Assembly (NCBI GenBank): GCA_964568735.1
Contig: CAZMRF010000075.1
Coordinates: 1 to 21,125, forward strand
Length of the DNA stretch: 21,125 bases
Direction: 5' to 3'
Source of the DNA: CAZMRF01 sp964568735
Lineage (GTDB): Bacteria > Acidobacteriota > Polarisedimenticolia > JACPZX01
Shown here piece by piece: positions 1-8,246 of the stretch; the stretch's first letter is position 1, and the number at the start of each line of letters is the position of its first letter. Made by a program: the position numbers and the translations under genes. Under the pieces are notes generated by a model that was not told the origin of the DNA, made no database searches, and was given only the letters and a program-made list of their open reading frames with translations.

Positions 1-158
1 CGCGCTTCGCGCTGCTGGCCGGGCGCTTCGTGGGGGCGGGGGCGCTCCTGCGCTTCTACGTGCTGCACTGCATCGCCATCCCGCTGGTCGTCGCGACCCT
101 CATCGCCATTCACTTCTGGCGCGTGAGGAAGGACGGCGGGATCTCCGGGCCGCTCTGA
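1..158 (+). CDS. Cytochrome b/b6 N-terminal domain protein, C-terminal end only (5' partial)
   Basis: The frame is open from the left edge (first full codon at base 3) to TGA at 156-158 and gives about 51 residues. They match the last heme-binding transmembrane helix of a cytochrome b6/b N-terminal subunit: RFYVLH, then a hydrophobic helix, then IHFWRVRKDGGISGPL. The two histidines are 15 residues apart, as in the helix that supplies one axial ligand to each of the two b hemes, and a basic stretch plus GISGPL at the end is typical of split b6-type subunits. The protein carries electrons across the membrane in a quinol:cytochrome c oxidoreductase. The gene for the rest of cytochrome b starts 27 bases downstream, so this is the split (b6/subunit IV-like) arrangement. 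The Rieske protein expected in such a complex would lie upstream, outside the window. Confidence 0.85.
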   Translation, partial: RFALLAGRFVGAGALLRFYVLHCIAIPLVVATLIAIHFWRVRKDGGISGPL

Positions 159-185
159 GGCCGGCGGGGGCCGCGCGGAATCGAC

Positions 186-1274
186 ATGCAGATCGTCATC
201 GATACCCTCAAGGACGTCATCAACTGGGCTTCGGGCCCGGTGCAGTTCTTCACGCTGAGCACCTTGATGCTGTTCGTCATGCTCAGGTTCAAGGGCTGGA
301 CGAGGCCCTTCAACGCGACGCTGCTCCTCCTCGCGATAAGCCTCTTCTTCGCCCTGAGCATGCTGGACCCGAACTTCCGCCTGATCGTCGTCAAGGCGGA
401 CAACATCCCCATCGCCGCGATGATCTTCCTCGTGGGCTTCTTCGTCTGGCTGGCGCTGAAGCAGGCCTTCGAGAACGACGAGAGGATGAGCAAGGGGCAG
501 CCCCCTGGGGAGGCCGAAGAGACCAAGGACAAGCTCATGGTGTGGCCGCACCTGGTCTACACCGAGTTCATCTGCCTCATCCTGATCTCCGTCCTCCTCA
601 TCGTCTGGTCCATCGTCGTGCAGGCCCCGATCGAGCAGCCTGCGAACCCCACCGACTCGCCGAACCCTTCGAAGGCCCCCTGGTACTTCCTGGGGCTCCA
701 GGAAATGCTCGTCTACTTCGATCCCTGGATGGCCGGCGTGGTCCTCCCCAGCCTCATCATCGTGGGGCTGATGGCGATCCCCTACATGGACACGAATACG
801 AAGGGGAACGGCTACTACACCTTCGCGGAGCGGCGCTGGGAAATCGGTCTCTTCCTGTACGGCTTCATCATCCTGTGGCTTCTCCTGATCATCGCGGGCA
901 CCTTCCTGAGGGGGCCCAACTGGAACTTCTTCGGCCCCTACGAGTACTGGGACGTCCACAAGGTCGAGCCGCTCGTGAACATCCACCTCTCGGAGATCTT
1001 CTGGGTGAAGACGCTGGGGCGGCCCTTGCCCTCCCCCTGGATCCTCCGGGAGATGCCGGGGATTCTCCTGACGCTCTTCTACATGGCCGGCCTCCCGCTC
1101 ATCCTCGCGAAGACCTGGTTCAAGAACTTCTACGTGAAGATGGGCTTCGTGCGGTACAACGTCTTCGTGTTCCTGCTCCTTGCGATGATGAGCCTTCCCA
1201 TCAAGATGTATCTGCGATGGGCCTTCAACTTCAAGTACCTCGTCAACATCCCGGAGTACTTCTTCAACATCTGA
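186..1274 (+). CDS. Cytochrome b C-terminal (subunit IV-like) subunit of a bc-type quinol oxidoreductase, enlarged
   Basis: This 362-residue integral membrane protein corresponds to the C-terminal half of cytochrome b, which helps form the quinol-oxidising (Qo) pocket. The diagnostic stretch is KAPWYFLGLQEML (around residues 159-171) followed by the helix ending IPYMD; it occupies the place of the PEWY motif, but APWY is found here and the motif Glu is absent. Classical subunit IV has about 160 residues and three helices. This protein has extra helices before the core (about residues 18-36, 43-60 and 73-92) and further helices after it (about 218-240, 293-310 and 325-342). It follows the cytochrome b N-terminal subunit and is followed 19 bases later by a multiheme cytochrome c, so the three are probably one complex. 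The ribosome-binding site is weak (GCGGAA); the start is chosen because it is the first ATG after the upstream stop. Confidence 0.85.
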   Translation: MQIVIDTLKDVINWASGPVQFFTLSTLMLFVMLRFKGWTRPFNATLLLLAISLFFALSMLDPNFRLIVVKADNIPIAAMIFLVGFFVWLALKQAFENDERMSKGQPPGEAEETKDKLMVWPHLVYTEFICLILISVLLIVWSIVVQAPIEQPANPTDSPNPSKAPWYFLGLQEMLVYFDPWMAGVVLPSLIIVGLMAIPYMDTNTKGNGYYTFAERRWEIGLFLYGFIILWLLLIIAGTFLRGPNWNFFGPYEYWDVHKVEPLVNIHLSEIFWVKTLGRPLPSPWILREMPGILLTLFYMAGLPLILAKTWFKNFYVKMGFVRYNVFVFLLLAMMSLPIKMYLRWAFNFKYLVNIPEYFFNI

Positions 1275-1293
1275 GGGCCTGAGGAGGCTCGGC

Positions 1294-4137
1294 GTGGCGG
1301 TCATTCACAGCGAAGCCCCCCCGGTTCACCGCCCCGAGCGGCGCAACCTGTGGTTCGCCATCTCCAGCGTCGCCCTCCTCATCGGCACCGTGTGGGTCTT
1401 CTGGGCCGACTACCACCGCGAGTGGAAGGCCTACCAGCGGCAGTTCCGCCAGATCGAGCTGGAGCGCGCTCACGCGCAGATCGAGGAGCTGGATGCGGGC
1501 TACGCGGCCGACGCCGACCTCCAGCAACTGCTCTCGGATCTCGAGGAGGCGCGACAGGGGCTCGCGGCCATCTCGACGGATCTGAAGCGCGAGGAGGAGA
1601 GCAAGAAGGCCACGGCCGACGCCTTCTGGCTGGCCGAGACCGAGTGGAAGGGCGCCAAGTCCTTCTACGATGCCGCGAAGTACGCGCTGGAGGAGGCGCG
1701 GGAGCGGGAGAAGGGGCTCGAGAGCGCCCAGGCCCGTTACGATCAGACGGAGGCGCGCTTCAAGATTGCCGTCGGCGGGCTCGAGAAGGCCACGACCGAG
1801 AGGGACGCGGCCGTCAAGCGCATCAAGGATTTTCGCAGCGCCGTCGATGAGAAGGAGAGGAAGATCTCGTCTCTCACCGAGATGAAGACGCGCCTCGAGC
1901 GGAAGATCTCGGCGATCGGGCCGAACCTGGCCAACGCGCTGCGCGATCGGCCGGTCATGGACTTCCTGGCCCCCTCGATCAAGGTCCAGCAGGTCCAGCT
2001 GCCGAACCTCCAGAACGACGTCAACTTCCTCAAGATCCCCAAGGTCGACCGGTGCGTGACCTGCCACCTCGCGGAGCCCGAGGCCGGCTACGAAGAGCAG
2101 GTTCAGCCCTTCCGATCCCACCCATCGCTCGATCTCATGCTCGGCGCCTCCTCGCCGCACCCCTACACGGAGTTCGGCTGCACGACCTGCCACCAGGGCC
2201 TGGATCGCGCGACCTACTTCGTCAGCGCGCACCACACGCCCGGGAGCGAGGAGCAGCGGCACGACTGGGAGAAGCGATACGGCTGGAGCGAGTCGCACCA
2301 CTGGGACAACCCGATGTTCCCCACGGAGCACACGGAAGCGTCCTGCCTGAAATGCCACCGGCAGGAGGTGAGGCTGCGGGGCGCGCCGAGGCTCAACCAC
2401 GCGCTCGACATCATCGAGTCGGCGGGCTGCTACGGCTGCCACAAGATCCAGGGCTTCGAGAAGCTCAGGAAGACCGGCCCCGACCTGAGCCACGTGGCCT
2501 CCAAGGTGAGCCGCGACTGGGCGCACGCCTGGGTCTCCGACCCGCGCTCCTTCCGCCCGACGACGTGGATGCCCAAGTTCTTCGGCCTGGCGAACACCAG
2601 CTCCGAGGCCGATCAGGCCCGCAACACGGTCGAGATCGAGTCGATCCTCTCCTACGTCTGGAGCCGCTCGACTCCGATGCAGGTCGATGCGCCGCCGCCC
2701 GGAGGCGATGCCGCGCGGGGACGGCAGGTCATCGACGAGCGGGGCTGCCTGGGCTGCCACCGGATCGGCGAGAACGCCACCGAGAGGGGAGCCTACGGGC
2801 GCGCCTTCGGACCCGCGCTCGATCGGGTGGGGGACAAGCTCAGCGAGGCCTGGGTCTACACCTGGGTTCGTGATCCCAAGCGGCTCTTCCCCGACACCTA
2901 CATGCCCGACCTGCGCCTCACGGATCGGGAAGCAGGCGATGTCACGGCATATCTCATGACGCTGCGCATGGGGGCGGTCCAGGCCGCTCCGCGAGCCGAT
3001 GCCGCCCTTCTGGACGGCGTGACGCTGGAGTACCTCAAGGCCCGCCTCACCGACGCGCAGGCCCGGGAGAAGCTCGCCTCGATGGGGGCCGACGAGAAGC
3101 GGGTCTACCTCGGCGAGCGGCTCATCAACCGCTACGGCTGCTTCGGGTGCCACAACATCCCGGGCTTCGAGCAGGCCCTCCCCATCGGCGTGGAGCTGAC
3201 GACGGAGGGCAGCAAGCTCGTAACTAGGCTGGATTTCGGTTACGTGCACGGCATCGAGCACACACGCCAGGCCTGGTTCTTCCAGAAGCTCAAGGACCCC
3301 AGGATCTTCGACGGCGGGAAGATCAAGCTGCCTCAAGAGAAGCTGAAGATGCCCGACTTCGGCTTCACCGACGAGGAGGCCTCCGTGATGACGACCCTCC
3401 TCCTCGGCCTGGTGAAGGACGAGCCGCTCCTCGAGACGGTCAACACCCTCGATTCGAAAGAATCCGCCGTCGAGGCTGGGCGCCGCATCGTGCAGTCGAG
3501 GAACTGCCGCGGCTGCCACATCATCGAGGGGTCGGGGGGCGCGATCCGCGAGACCCTCAAGGACCCCGGCTATTACCCACCCGATCTCGTCGGCGAGGGG
3601 GCCAAGGTCCAGAGCGAGTGGCTCTTTTCCTTCCTCAAGGGGCCCTCGACGATCCGCCCCTGGCTGCTGACGCGGATGCCTACGTTCCACTTCACCGACG
3701 AGCAGGCGGTCACCGTCGGCCAGTACTTCGCGGCCCGCGACGGCGCGCACTATCCCTTCGAGTCTCCGCTGGAGCGGCCTCCCGAAGAGACCCAGCTCGC
3801 GGAGGGGAAGAAGTGGTTCACCGCCTTCAAGTGCCTGCAGTGCCACGTGCTCTCGGACGATATCCCGGCCGGCCTCACGGCGGCCGATCTGGCTCCCAAC
3901 CTCACGATGGCGAAGTCGAGGCTGAGGCGAGACTGGGTCATCGACTGGCTGAAGGATCCCCAGAAGCAGATGCCCGGGACGCGGATGCCCAGCTTCTTCT
4001 ACTCCGACGGCGATCCGCTCATGGAGGAGCCCGACTCCAAGATCACGGCCATCCGCGACTACCTCATGAGCCTCAGCTCGAGCCGCACCGATCGCGCCTC
4101 GGCCGGTGCCGCCCGGAGCGACCGCCCCGGGCTCTGA
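1294..4137 (+). CDS. Membrane-anchored coiled-coil octaheme c-type cytochrome (bc complex-associated)
   Basis: The 947-residue protein begins at GTG behind a strong GAGGAGG ribosome-binding site (1281-1287). Visible in order: one N-terminal transmembrane anchor (about residues 19-39), a long charged coiled coil (about 45-220), then eight CxxCH heme sites at residues 254, 296, 351, 379, 485, 616, 738 and 847. The first three (CVTCH, CTTCH, CLKCH) form a His-rich low-spacing cluster. The last five each begin a cytochrome c class-I-like module closed by a Met-Pro motif (MPKFF, MPDLR, MPDFG, MPTFH, MPSFF), several preceded by a W-x-x-DP signature, so methionine is the likely second axial ligand. 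It should face the periplasm and take electrons from the bc complex as a built-in wire. The stop is 7 bases before the next gene. Known families place similar large cytochromes beside alternative bc complexes; the electron acceptor here is unknown. Confidence 0.88.
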   Translation: MAVIHSEAPPVHRPERRNLWFAISSVALLIGTVWVFWADYHREWKAYQRQFRQIELERAHAQIEELDAGYAADADLQQLLSDLEEARQGLAAISTDLKREEESKKATADAFWLAETEWKGAKSFYDAAKYALEEAREREKGLESAQARYDQTEARFKIAVGGLEKATTERDAAVKRIKDFRSAVDEKERKISSLTEMKTRLERKISAIGPNLANALRDRPVMDFLAPSIKVQQVQLPNLQNDVNFLKIPKVDRCVTCHLAEPEAGYEEQVQPFRSHPSLDLMLGASSPHPYTEFGCTTCHQGLDRATYFVSAHHTPGSEEQRHDWEKRYGWSESHHWDNPMFPTEHTEASCLKCHRQEVRLRGAPRLNHALDIIESAGCYGCHKIQGFEKLRKTGPDLSHVASKVSRDWAHAWVSDPRSFRPTTWMPKFFGLANTSSEADQARNTVEIESILSYVWSRSTPMQVDAPPPGGDAARGRQVIDERGCLGCHRIGENATERGAYGRAFGPALDRVGDKLSEAWVYTWVRDPKRLFPDTYMPDLRLTDREAGDVTAYLMTLRMGAVQAAPRADAALLDGVTLEYLKARLTDAQAREKLASMGADEKRVYLGERLINRYGCFGCHNIPGFEQALPIGVELTTEGSKLVTRLDFGYVHGIEHTRQAWFFQKLKDPRIFDGGKIKLPQEKLKMPDFGFTDEEASVMTTLLLGLVKDEPLLETVNTLDSKESAVEAGRRIVQSRNCRGCHIIEGSGGAIRETLKDPGYYPPDLVGEGAKVQSEWLFSFLKGPSTIRPWLLTRMPTFHFTDEQAVTVGQYFAARDGAHYPFESPLERPPEETQLAEGKKWFTAFKCLQCHVLSDDIPAGLTAADLAPNLTMAKSRLRRDWVIDWLKDPQKQMPGTRMPSFFYSDGDPLMEEPDSKITAIRDYLMSLSSSRTDRASAGAARSDRPGL

Positions 4138-4144
4138 CCCCATC

Positions 4145-4909
4145 GTGAGTCCCCGCTCAGTCCGCGCGCTCTCGATCGCTCTCGCGGCGGCGATGGGGTG
4201 CCTCGTCGCGGAGGCGGCGAAGCCGAAGCCGCAGGGCGGCGGCGAGACGCCGCCCTACCAGACTATCGAGGTCATCAGCGGGGGACGGCTCACGGGGCGG
4301 GTCGTCGCGCTGGATCCGCCGCCTCCCCACAGGCCCCAGCCCGTTACCAAGGACGAGCAGATCTGCGGCCGCGAGGTGCCCGACGAGAGGCTCATCGTCG
4401 GGAAGGGGGGAGCTCTCATGAATGCCGTCGTGAGCGTCGAGGGGATCCTGCACGGCAAGGCGATCGATCTGGGCTTCCGGCCCAGGCTCGACAATGTGGG
4501 CTGCCGCTTCGTCCCGCACGTCCTGGCCGTCGCGGTGGGTCAGAAGCTCGAGGTCAGGAACAGCGACCCCCTTCTCCACAACACGCACGCCACCTTCGAG
4601 GGACGGACGACGGTCTTCAACCTGGCGTTGCCCGTCCAGAACCAGCGCATCCCGAAGGCGATCGAGAAGCCCGGCCTCATGAAGGTGGAATGCGATGCGG
4701 GCCACGTCTGGATGTCGGCATGGATCCACGCCTTCGAGCACCCCTACTACGCCGTGACAGGCGAGGACGGCAGCTTCACCATCGACGGCCTGCCTCCGGG
4801 CACCTACACCGTCCGCGCCTGGCACGAGGAGCTGGGAACCCAGAGCCTCGAGATCACGATCCACCCGGGTGCCTCCTCCGAGATTACCTTCGGCGCCCTT
4901 GCCCGCTGA
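4145..4909 (+). CDS. Secreted cupredoxin-like / carboxypeptidase regulatory-like domain protein
   Basis: A 254-residue exported protein. The GTG start at 4145 is preferred over the in-frame ATG at 4106 because it lies 7 bases after the preceding stop and directly precedes a signal peptide (hydrophobic core about residues 8-21, cleavage near AEA-AK). The middle looks like a cupredoxin fold: a strand with RNSDPLLHNTH (His145) and a later CDAGHVWM in which Cys183, His187 and Met190 could complete a type-1 copper site. The spacing is C-x3-H-x2-M, one residue longer than the C-x2-H common in this family, so copper binding is not assured. The C-terminal 55 residues (TGEDGSFTIDGLPPGTYTVRAW) are a carboxypeptidase regulatory-like beta-sandwich. 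Its place as last gene of the bc/octaheme operon suggests a periplasmic electron carrier or complex accessory; that role is inferred. Confidence 0.75.
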   Translation: MSPRSVRALSIALAAAMGCLVAEAAKPKPQGGGETPPYQTIEVISGGRLTGRVVALDPPPPHRPQPVTKDEQICGREVPDERLIVGKGGALMNAVVSVEGILHGKAIDLGFRPRLDNVGCRFVPHVLAVAVGQKLEVRNSDPLLHNTHATFEGRTTVFNLALPVQNQRIPKAIEKPGLMKVECDAGHVWMSAWIHAFEHPYYAVTGEDGSFTIDGLPPGTYTVRAWHEELGTQSLEITIHPGASSEITFGALAR

Positions 4910-4923
4910 GCCGGCACTCAGCG
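4904..4923 (+). terminator. Hairpin at the end of the bc-complex operon
   Basis: CGCTGAG and CTCAGCG form a perfect 7-bp stem around a 6-base loop (CCGGCA) and overlap the TGA stop of the cupredoxin-like gene. No T-run follows, so it may be a weak intrinsic or Rho-assisted terminator. The next 170 bases up to the convergent gene contain no convincing gene. Confidence 0.4.
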
Positions 4924-5090
4924 ATCCTGCGTCGCGCTCGCGGCGCCGGAACCTCTCCAGCGATCGCGCGCGGCACTCGCCCTACGCTCCGGCTCCGGCC
5001 GTTGGGGATCCATGCTCTCTGCAGAGTCGAGCCCGGCCTCCGGACGTACGCCCCGGGCGAGCGCCGCGCGCTCGCGATTCGACGACGGCT

Positions 5091-7115
5091 TCAGCGGCTG
5101 CTGGCGGCTTCGAGCGTGGCGAGGGTGGCTCTGAGCCGATCGGCGTCGGCACCGTAGGGCTCGATCCGGAGGGCCTCTTCGTAGCGGCGGCGCGCTTCTC
5201 CGGGGGCGGTAGGGTCGAGGAGCAGGCTCAGGTCACCGAGCAGGGCCTGCGCGGGCGCGAAGCCGGGGGCGAGGCGTGCGGCCTGGCCTGCTTCGACCGA
5301 GGCTTCGGCGCGGCTCCCGGTGCGGGCGAGGTGACGGCCCAGGTTGTAGCGGGCCACGGCGTTGTCCGGCTCCAGCACAACGGCCCGCCGGAGCAGCCGC
5401 TCGGCCTCCACGAAGCGCCCGCGTCCCTCGAGGGCGGCGGCGACGAGGACGTACTCGCGCGCTCCGCGAGGGCCGGCCACCGGTTCGTGGAGGGCCACGG
5501 CAAGAAGAGCCACGGCAACGACGAAAGCCGCCGCTTCTCTCCGGAAGCCACCGCGCAATGAGACGACGATCCGGGCCACGCTCCCCGCCGCCATCAAGGT
5601 GATCCATCCCGTCGCCGGCAGGCGAAACCGGTCCCCGATGAAGAAGGCCGACGCCACGACCGCGTAACTGAGGGTGGCGATCGCGAGGAAGAGCGGACCT
5701 GGCATTGTGAGCGCAGTCACCATTTCGGGTAGCGCAGCAGCCGCTTCAGTGGCCGGGATCGTGGCCGACGCTCCCGGCTCTGCCTCTACACGCTCGGTGG
5801 AATCCGGGCGGATCCGTAGTGACGAGGTGCCTTGCACGCTCGACGTGTCCCGAAACCGGGAGATCCGCCCCGCCAGGGTGCAGCCCACGATCAGGAGGCC
5901 TCCCGCGAGGGCGAGGGGCCCGAGAAGTCCGAAGGGAACCACGGCCATCGCCAGGGGCAGCGAGGCCGATTGGAAGAAATAGAAGTCGAGGTGATTGGGG
6001 GCCTCGCGGGAGGACCAGAAGAGCCTCAGCTTCGCGAGCATCAGGCCGGCCCAGGAGGAGGGAGCCGCGGAGATCTCCGCACGCGTCTCCTTCCACCAGA
6101 AGCTGGAGATCTCCCTCTCGGACATCGGCCGCCCCTCGATCGACTCGGGGTAGACGTGCGCGGCGCGGCGAAGGTCCACGTCGTTGCGGAGCCCCTTTCC
6201 GGTTGGGAACCTCAACGTTCCCGACGCCTCTCGGTGGTTTCCCAGGTAGGCGTTCAGCCCGGAGTAGGGTGACACGAGCACGACCTCGCCGGATGCCGCG
6301 TAGTTCCTCGCCAGCGAAAGCGAGAGGGGAAGTGCCAGCCCCGCGGCGAATACCGCCGCAGCCCGCACCCAGGTCGCGCGGGATTGGAGCTGGGGCGTCA
6401 TGGCCGCCGGGAGCAACGCTCGAAATCCTGCCCAACTCTTTGAAGTCGGAGCCGGTGACCGGGGTTCTGCCGGGATGGGGGGAGCTACAGGCGGATGCGC
6501 TCCCTTTCGGATCGTCCGGCCCGCGAGAATAGGCATCGCTCCCAGGGAAACCACCGCGAGGGGGAGGAAGTGCGGCCGGAGCAGGCACGCGAGCCCCAGG
6601 GCGAGGCCTGCCAGCGCGAAGAGACGGGCAGGACGAATTGCCGAATGGGACGAGCCGCGCACCATCAGGTACATGAAGAGATTCGCGAAGAATGCCGCGA
6701 CGGTGATCTCCATCAGGTCGCCCGTGAAGAAGACCGCCAGTCCGTAGCCCGCCCAGGCGATCCCCGCGATCCTCCCGGCGAGCGGGGCGAAGAGGGCCGA
6801 GCCGGTGCGCCTGAGGAGCACTGCGCTGCCGGCGTCGAGCGCGGCCTGCGCGAGGTAGAGGCACCACCAGAGCGCCCGCCCGGACAGGAGGAAGAAGGGG
6901 GCGACGAGATAGGGATAGAGCGGGCTGCTGGGATAGGAGAGCTCCGTCCCGATGAACTGCCCTCCTGCGATGAGCGCCGCCTGACGGGCGTAGAAGAGGC
7001 TGTCGCTCGTCGGGAGGTCGAAGAAGGGGAGCCGGCTCAGGTCCAGGATCCACAGCAGTCGCAGGCCGAAGGCTCCGAGGAAGAGCCAGGCGTCGAAGCG
7101 GCGGCCCTCACTCAT
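5091..7115 (-). CDS. GT39/PMT-like membrane glycosyltransferase with C-terminal TPR repeats
   Basis: A 674-residue protein. The ATG at 7115 overlaps the stop of the upstream gene by 4 bases (ATGA), so translation is probably coupled. The N-terminal region (residues about 10-500) is polytopic. After the first helix comes a periplasmic loop with FFDLPTSDSLFYARQAALIAGG and YPSSPLYPYLVAPFF; this acidic loop and the P-L-Y-P motif are typical of lipid-linked-sugar-dependent glycosyltransferases of the ArnT/PMT superfamily, which move sugars onto proteins or lipids on the outer face of the membrane. The last about 115 residues form roughly three TPR units (LEPDNAVARYNLGRHLARTG and neighbours) for protein binding. 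Two Pro/Ala/Ser-rich cytoplasmic loops (around FRDTSSVQG and PVAPPIPAEP) look like insertions. Substrate and acceptor cannot be told from sequence. Confidence 0.75.
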   Translation of the reverse strand: MSEGRRFDAWLFLGAFGLRLLWILDLSRLPFFDLPTSDSLFYARQAALIAGGQFIGTELSYPSSPLYPYLVAPFFLLSGRALWWCLYLAQAALDAGSAVLLRRTGSALFAPLAGRIAGIAWAGYGLAVFFTGDLMEITVAAFFANLFMYLMVRGSSHSAIRPARLFALAGLALGLACLLRPHFLPLAVVSLGAMPILAGRTIRKGAHPPVAPPIPAEPRSPAPTSKSWAGFRALLPAAMTPQLQSRATWVRAAAVFAAGLALPLSLSLARNYAASGEVVLVSPYSGLNAYLGNHREASGTLRFPTGKGLRNDVDLRRAAHVYPESIEGRPMSEREISSFWWKETRAEISAAPSSWAGLMLAKLRLFWSSREAPNHLDFYFFQSASLPLAMAVVPFGLLGPLALAGGLLIVGCTLAGRISRFRDTSSVQGTSSLRIRPDSTERVEAEPGASATIPATEAAAALPEMVTALTMPGPLFLAIATLSYAVVASAFFIGDRFRLPATGWITLMAAGSVARIVVSLRGGFRREAAAFVVAVALLAVALHEPVAGPRGAREYVLVAAALEGRGRFVEAERLLRRAVVLEPDNAVARYNLGRHLARTGSRAEASVEAGQAARLAPGFAPAQALLGDLSLLLDPTAPGEARRRYEEALRIEPYGADADRLRATLATLEAASSR

Positions 7116-8158
7116 CCGGGAGGTTCGTCGGACGTCCACGGCGGGCCGGCTCTCCGGCGAAGGAGGGTCGCGGCGACAGGGATGCGCGTCGCCCCGGGGG
7201 CCGATCCCGTGATGAGGACCACGCCGAGAAGCGAGAGAAGGTGCTGGTAGACGACCACCCTCGGGTAGCCGGCGAGGAGGAGGAAGATCAGGCCGAGAGA
7301 AGCGGCTCTCAGGTGCGGCAGCGCCAGCCCGCGAAGAGCGGTCAGCGATACCAGGAAGAGCGCCGCTGCGGCCGCGCTGACCTTGAATACGTCGGCAAGC
7401 ATCCCGCCCGCGCCCGTCCCGAGCGCCGGGGCGACGCGCTGGAGAATGGCAGGATGGAAGAAGGCGCCCAGGATGAGTCCAAACGAAGACACCGTCGAAA
7501 GTCCCAGCGTGGCCAGGCGGCCTGCCCTGCCGCCGGCGCCGTTGACCGTGAGTGGCGCGAAGGCGAAGTAGGCGAGGCCTCCCGCGGCGAAGAGGAGCCA
7601 CCAGGCCGAGGAGAGAGCGGCCGAGATGAGGACCGGCGAGCGGGGGATGAGGTCCAGCGTCGAGGCGAGCCCCGCGGCCTCGGCCACCGAGATGCTCGTG
7701 AGGGAGCCTCCCAGGGCCACAGCGAACCAGCGGGCTGCCGGGCTCTCCTGCCGCTCGAAGAAGCCGGCGAGCATGGCGAGCGAGAGCAGGAGCCCCAGGA
7801 CCGTGAAGCCCAGGGCGAAGGAGGGGGCGCGCGGACCCACCGATGCGGAGACCCCCAGCGCGGAAATCGTGAGGAGCCCGATCGAGATGAAGCCGTTCAG
7901 GGGGGGCGGCCACGCGGGCAGCCTGAGCGCGGCGTAGGCCACCGTGATCAGGGTCGGGAGCAGGAGGAGGAAAGCGACGAAGAACATCAGCATCCCCGCG
8001 CGCGCCGTCGAGGCATGGACGCCTTCGAGCCAGGGCCTCGCGGATTCCGCGGGGATGGTCAGCAGCCGGTAGAAGAGGGCCTCGAGGATCGCCGCGAAGA
8101 GGAGGGTCCTCAGGAGCGCGCGCAGGAGCGGCGCTTCGAAGATGGGCGAAGGCGGCAT
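7112..8158 (-). CDS. Polytopic membrane protein of unknown function
   Basis: The 348-residue protein starts at ATG 8158 (MPPSPIFEAPLL). The frame is open further upstream, but that part lies under the divergent promoter region and reads as non-coding. I see about eight to ten hydrophobic helices of Leu/Ala/Gly/Phe and short basic loops, with a basic, soluble tail (TLLRRRAGPPWTSDEPPG). No catalytic or transporter motif is recognised. Its stop overlaps the start of the downstream glycosyltransferase by 4 bases, so the two probably act together at the membrane, perhaps in lipid or cell-envelope glycosylation; this is inferred from position only. The start codon sits 7 bases after a TATACT box and has no ribosome-binding site, consistent with a leaderless message. 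Confidence 0.7.
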   Translation of the reverse strand: MPPSPIFEAPLLRALLRTLLFAAILEALFYRLLTIPAESARPWLEGVHASTARAGMLMFFVAFLLLLPTLITVAYAALRLPAWPPPLNGFISIGLLTISALGVSASVGPRAPSFALGFTVLGLLLSLAMLAGFFERQESPAARWFAVALGGSLTSISVAEAAGLASTLDLIPRSPVLISAALSSAWWLLFAAGGLAYFAFAPLTVNGAGGRAGRLATLGLSTVSSFGLILGAFFHPAILQRVAPALGTGAGGMLADVFKVSAAAAALFLVSLTALRGLALPHLRAASLGLIFLLLAGYPRVVVYQHLLSLLGVVLITGSAPGATRIPVAATLLRRRAGPPWTSDEPPG

Positions 8159-8165
8159 CCGCGCG

Positions 8166-8171
8166 AGTATA
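8166..8171 (-). promoter_or_regulatory. -10 box for the 8158-5091 operon (possibly leaderless)
   Basis: On the minus strand TATACT (5 of 6 matches to TATAAT) is followed by 7 bases and then the ATG at 8158. Transcription would begin at or next to the start codon, and no Shine-Dalgarno sequence exists. No good -35 hexamer is visible at 16-18 bases upstream. Confidence 0.4.
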
Positions 8172-8193
8172 GCAGCGCAATACCGGGCTCCGT

Positions 8194-8223
8194 TTGACAG
8201 GTTCCCGAAGCGGCGGGTACGAT
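8194..8223 (+). promoter_or_regulatory. Sigma70-like promoter for the cNMP/patatin gene
   Basis: A perfect TTGACA (8194-8199) is followed after 18 bases by TACGAT (8218-8223; 4 of 6 matches). The start site would fall near 8230, giving a leader of about 17 bases to the ATG at 8247. It lies within 90 bases of the divergent -10 box at 8166-8171, so the two directions may compete or share a regulator. Confidence 0.5.
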
Positions 8224-8246
8224 TCGCGCTTGCCGCGGATAGGAAC

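Noticed and set aside
1264..4143. A 959-codon open frame antisense to the octaheme cytochrome gene
   Set aside because: Its sequence is low-complexity, rich in Arg, Gly, Leu and Ala with no domain, and mirrors the codons of the plus-strand gene, which has eight heme motifs. It is a product of GC-rich codon bias.
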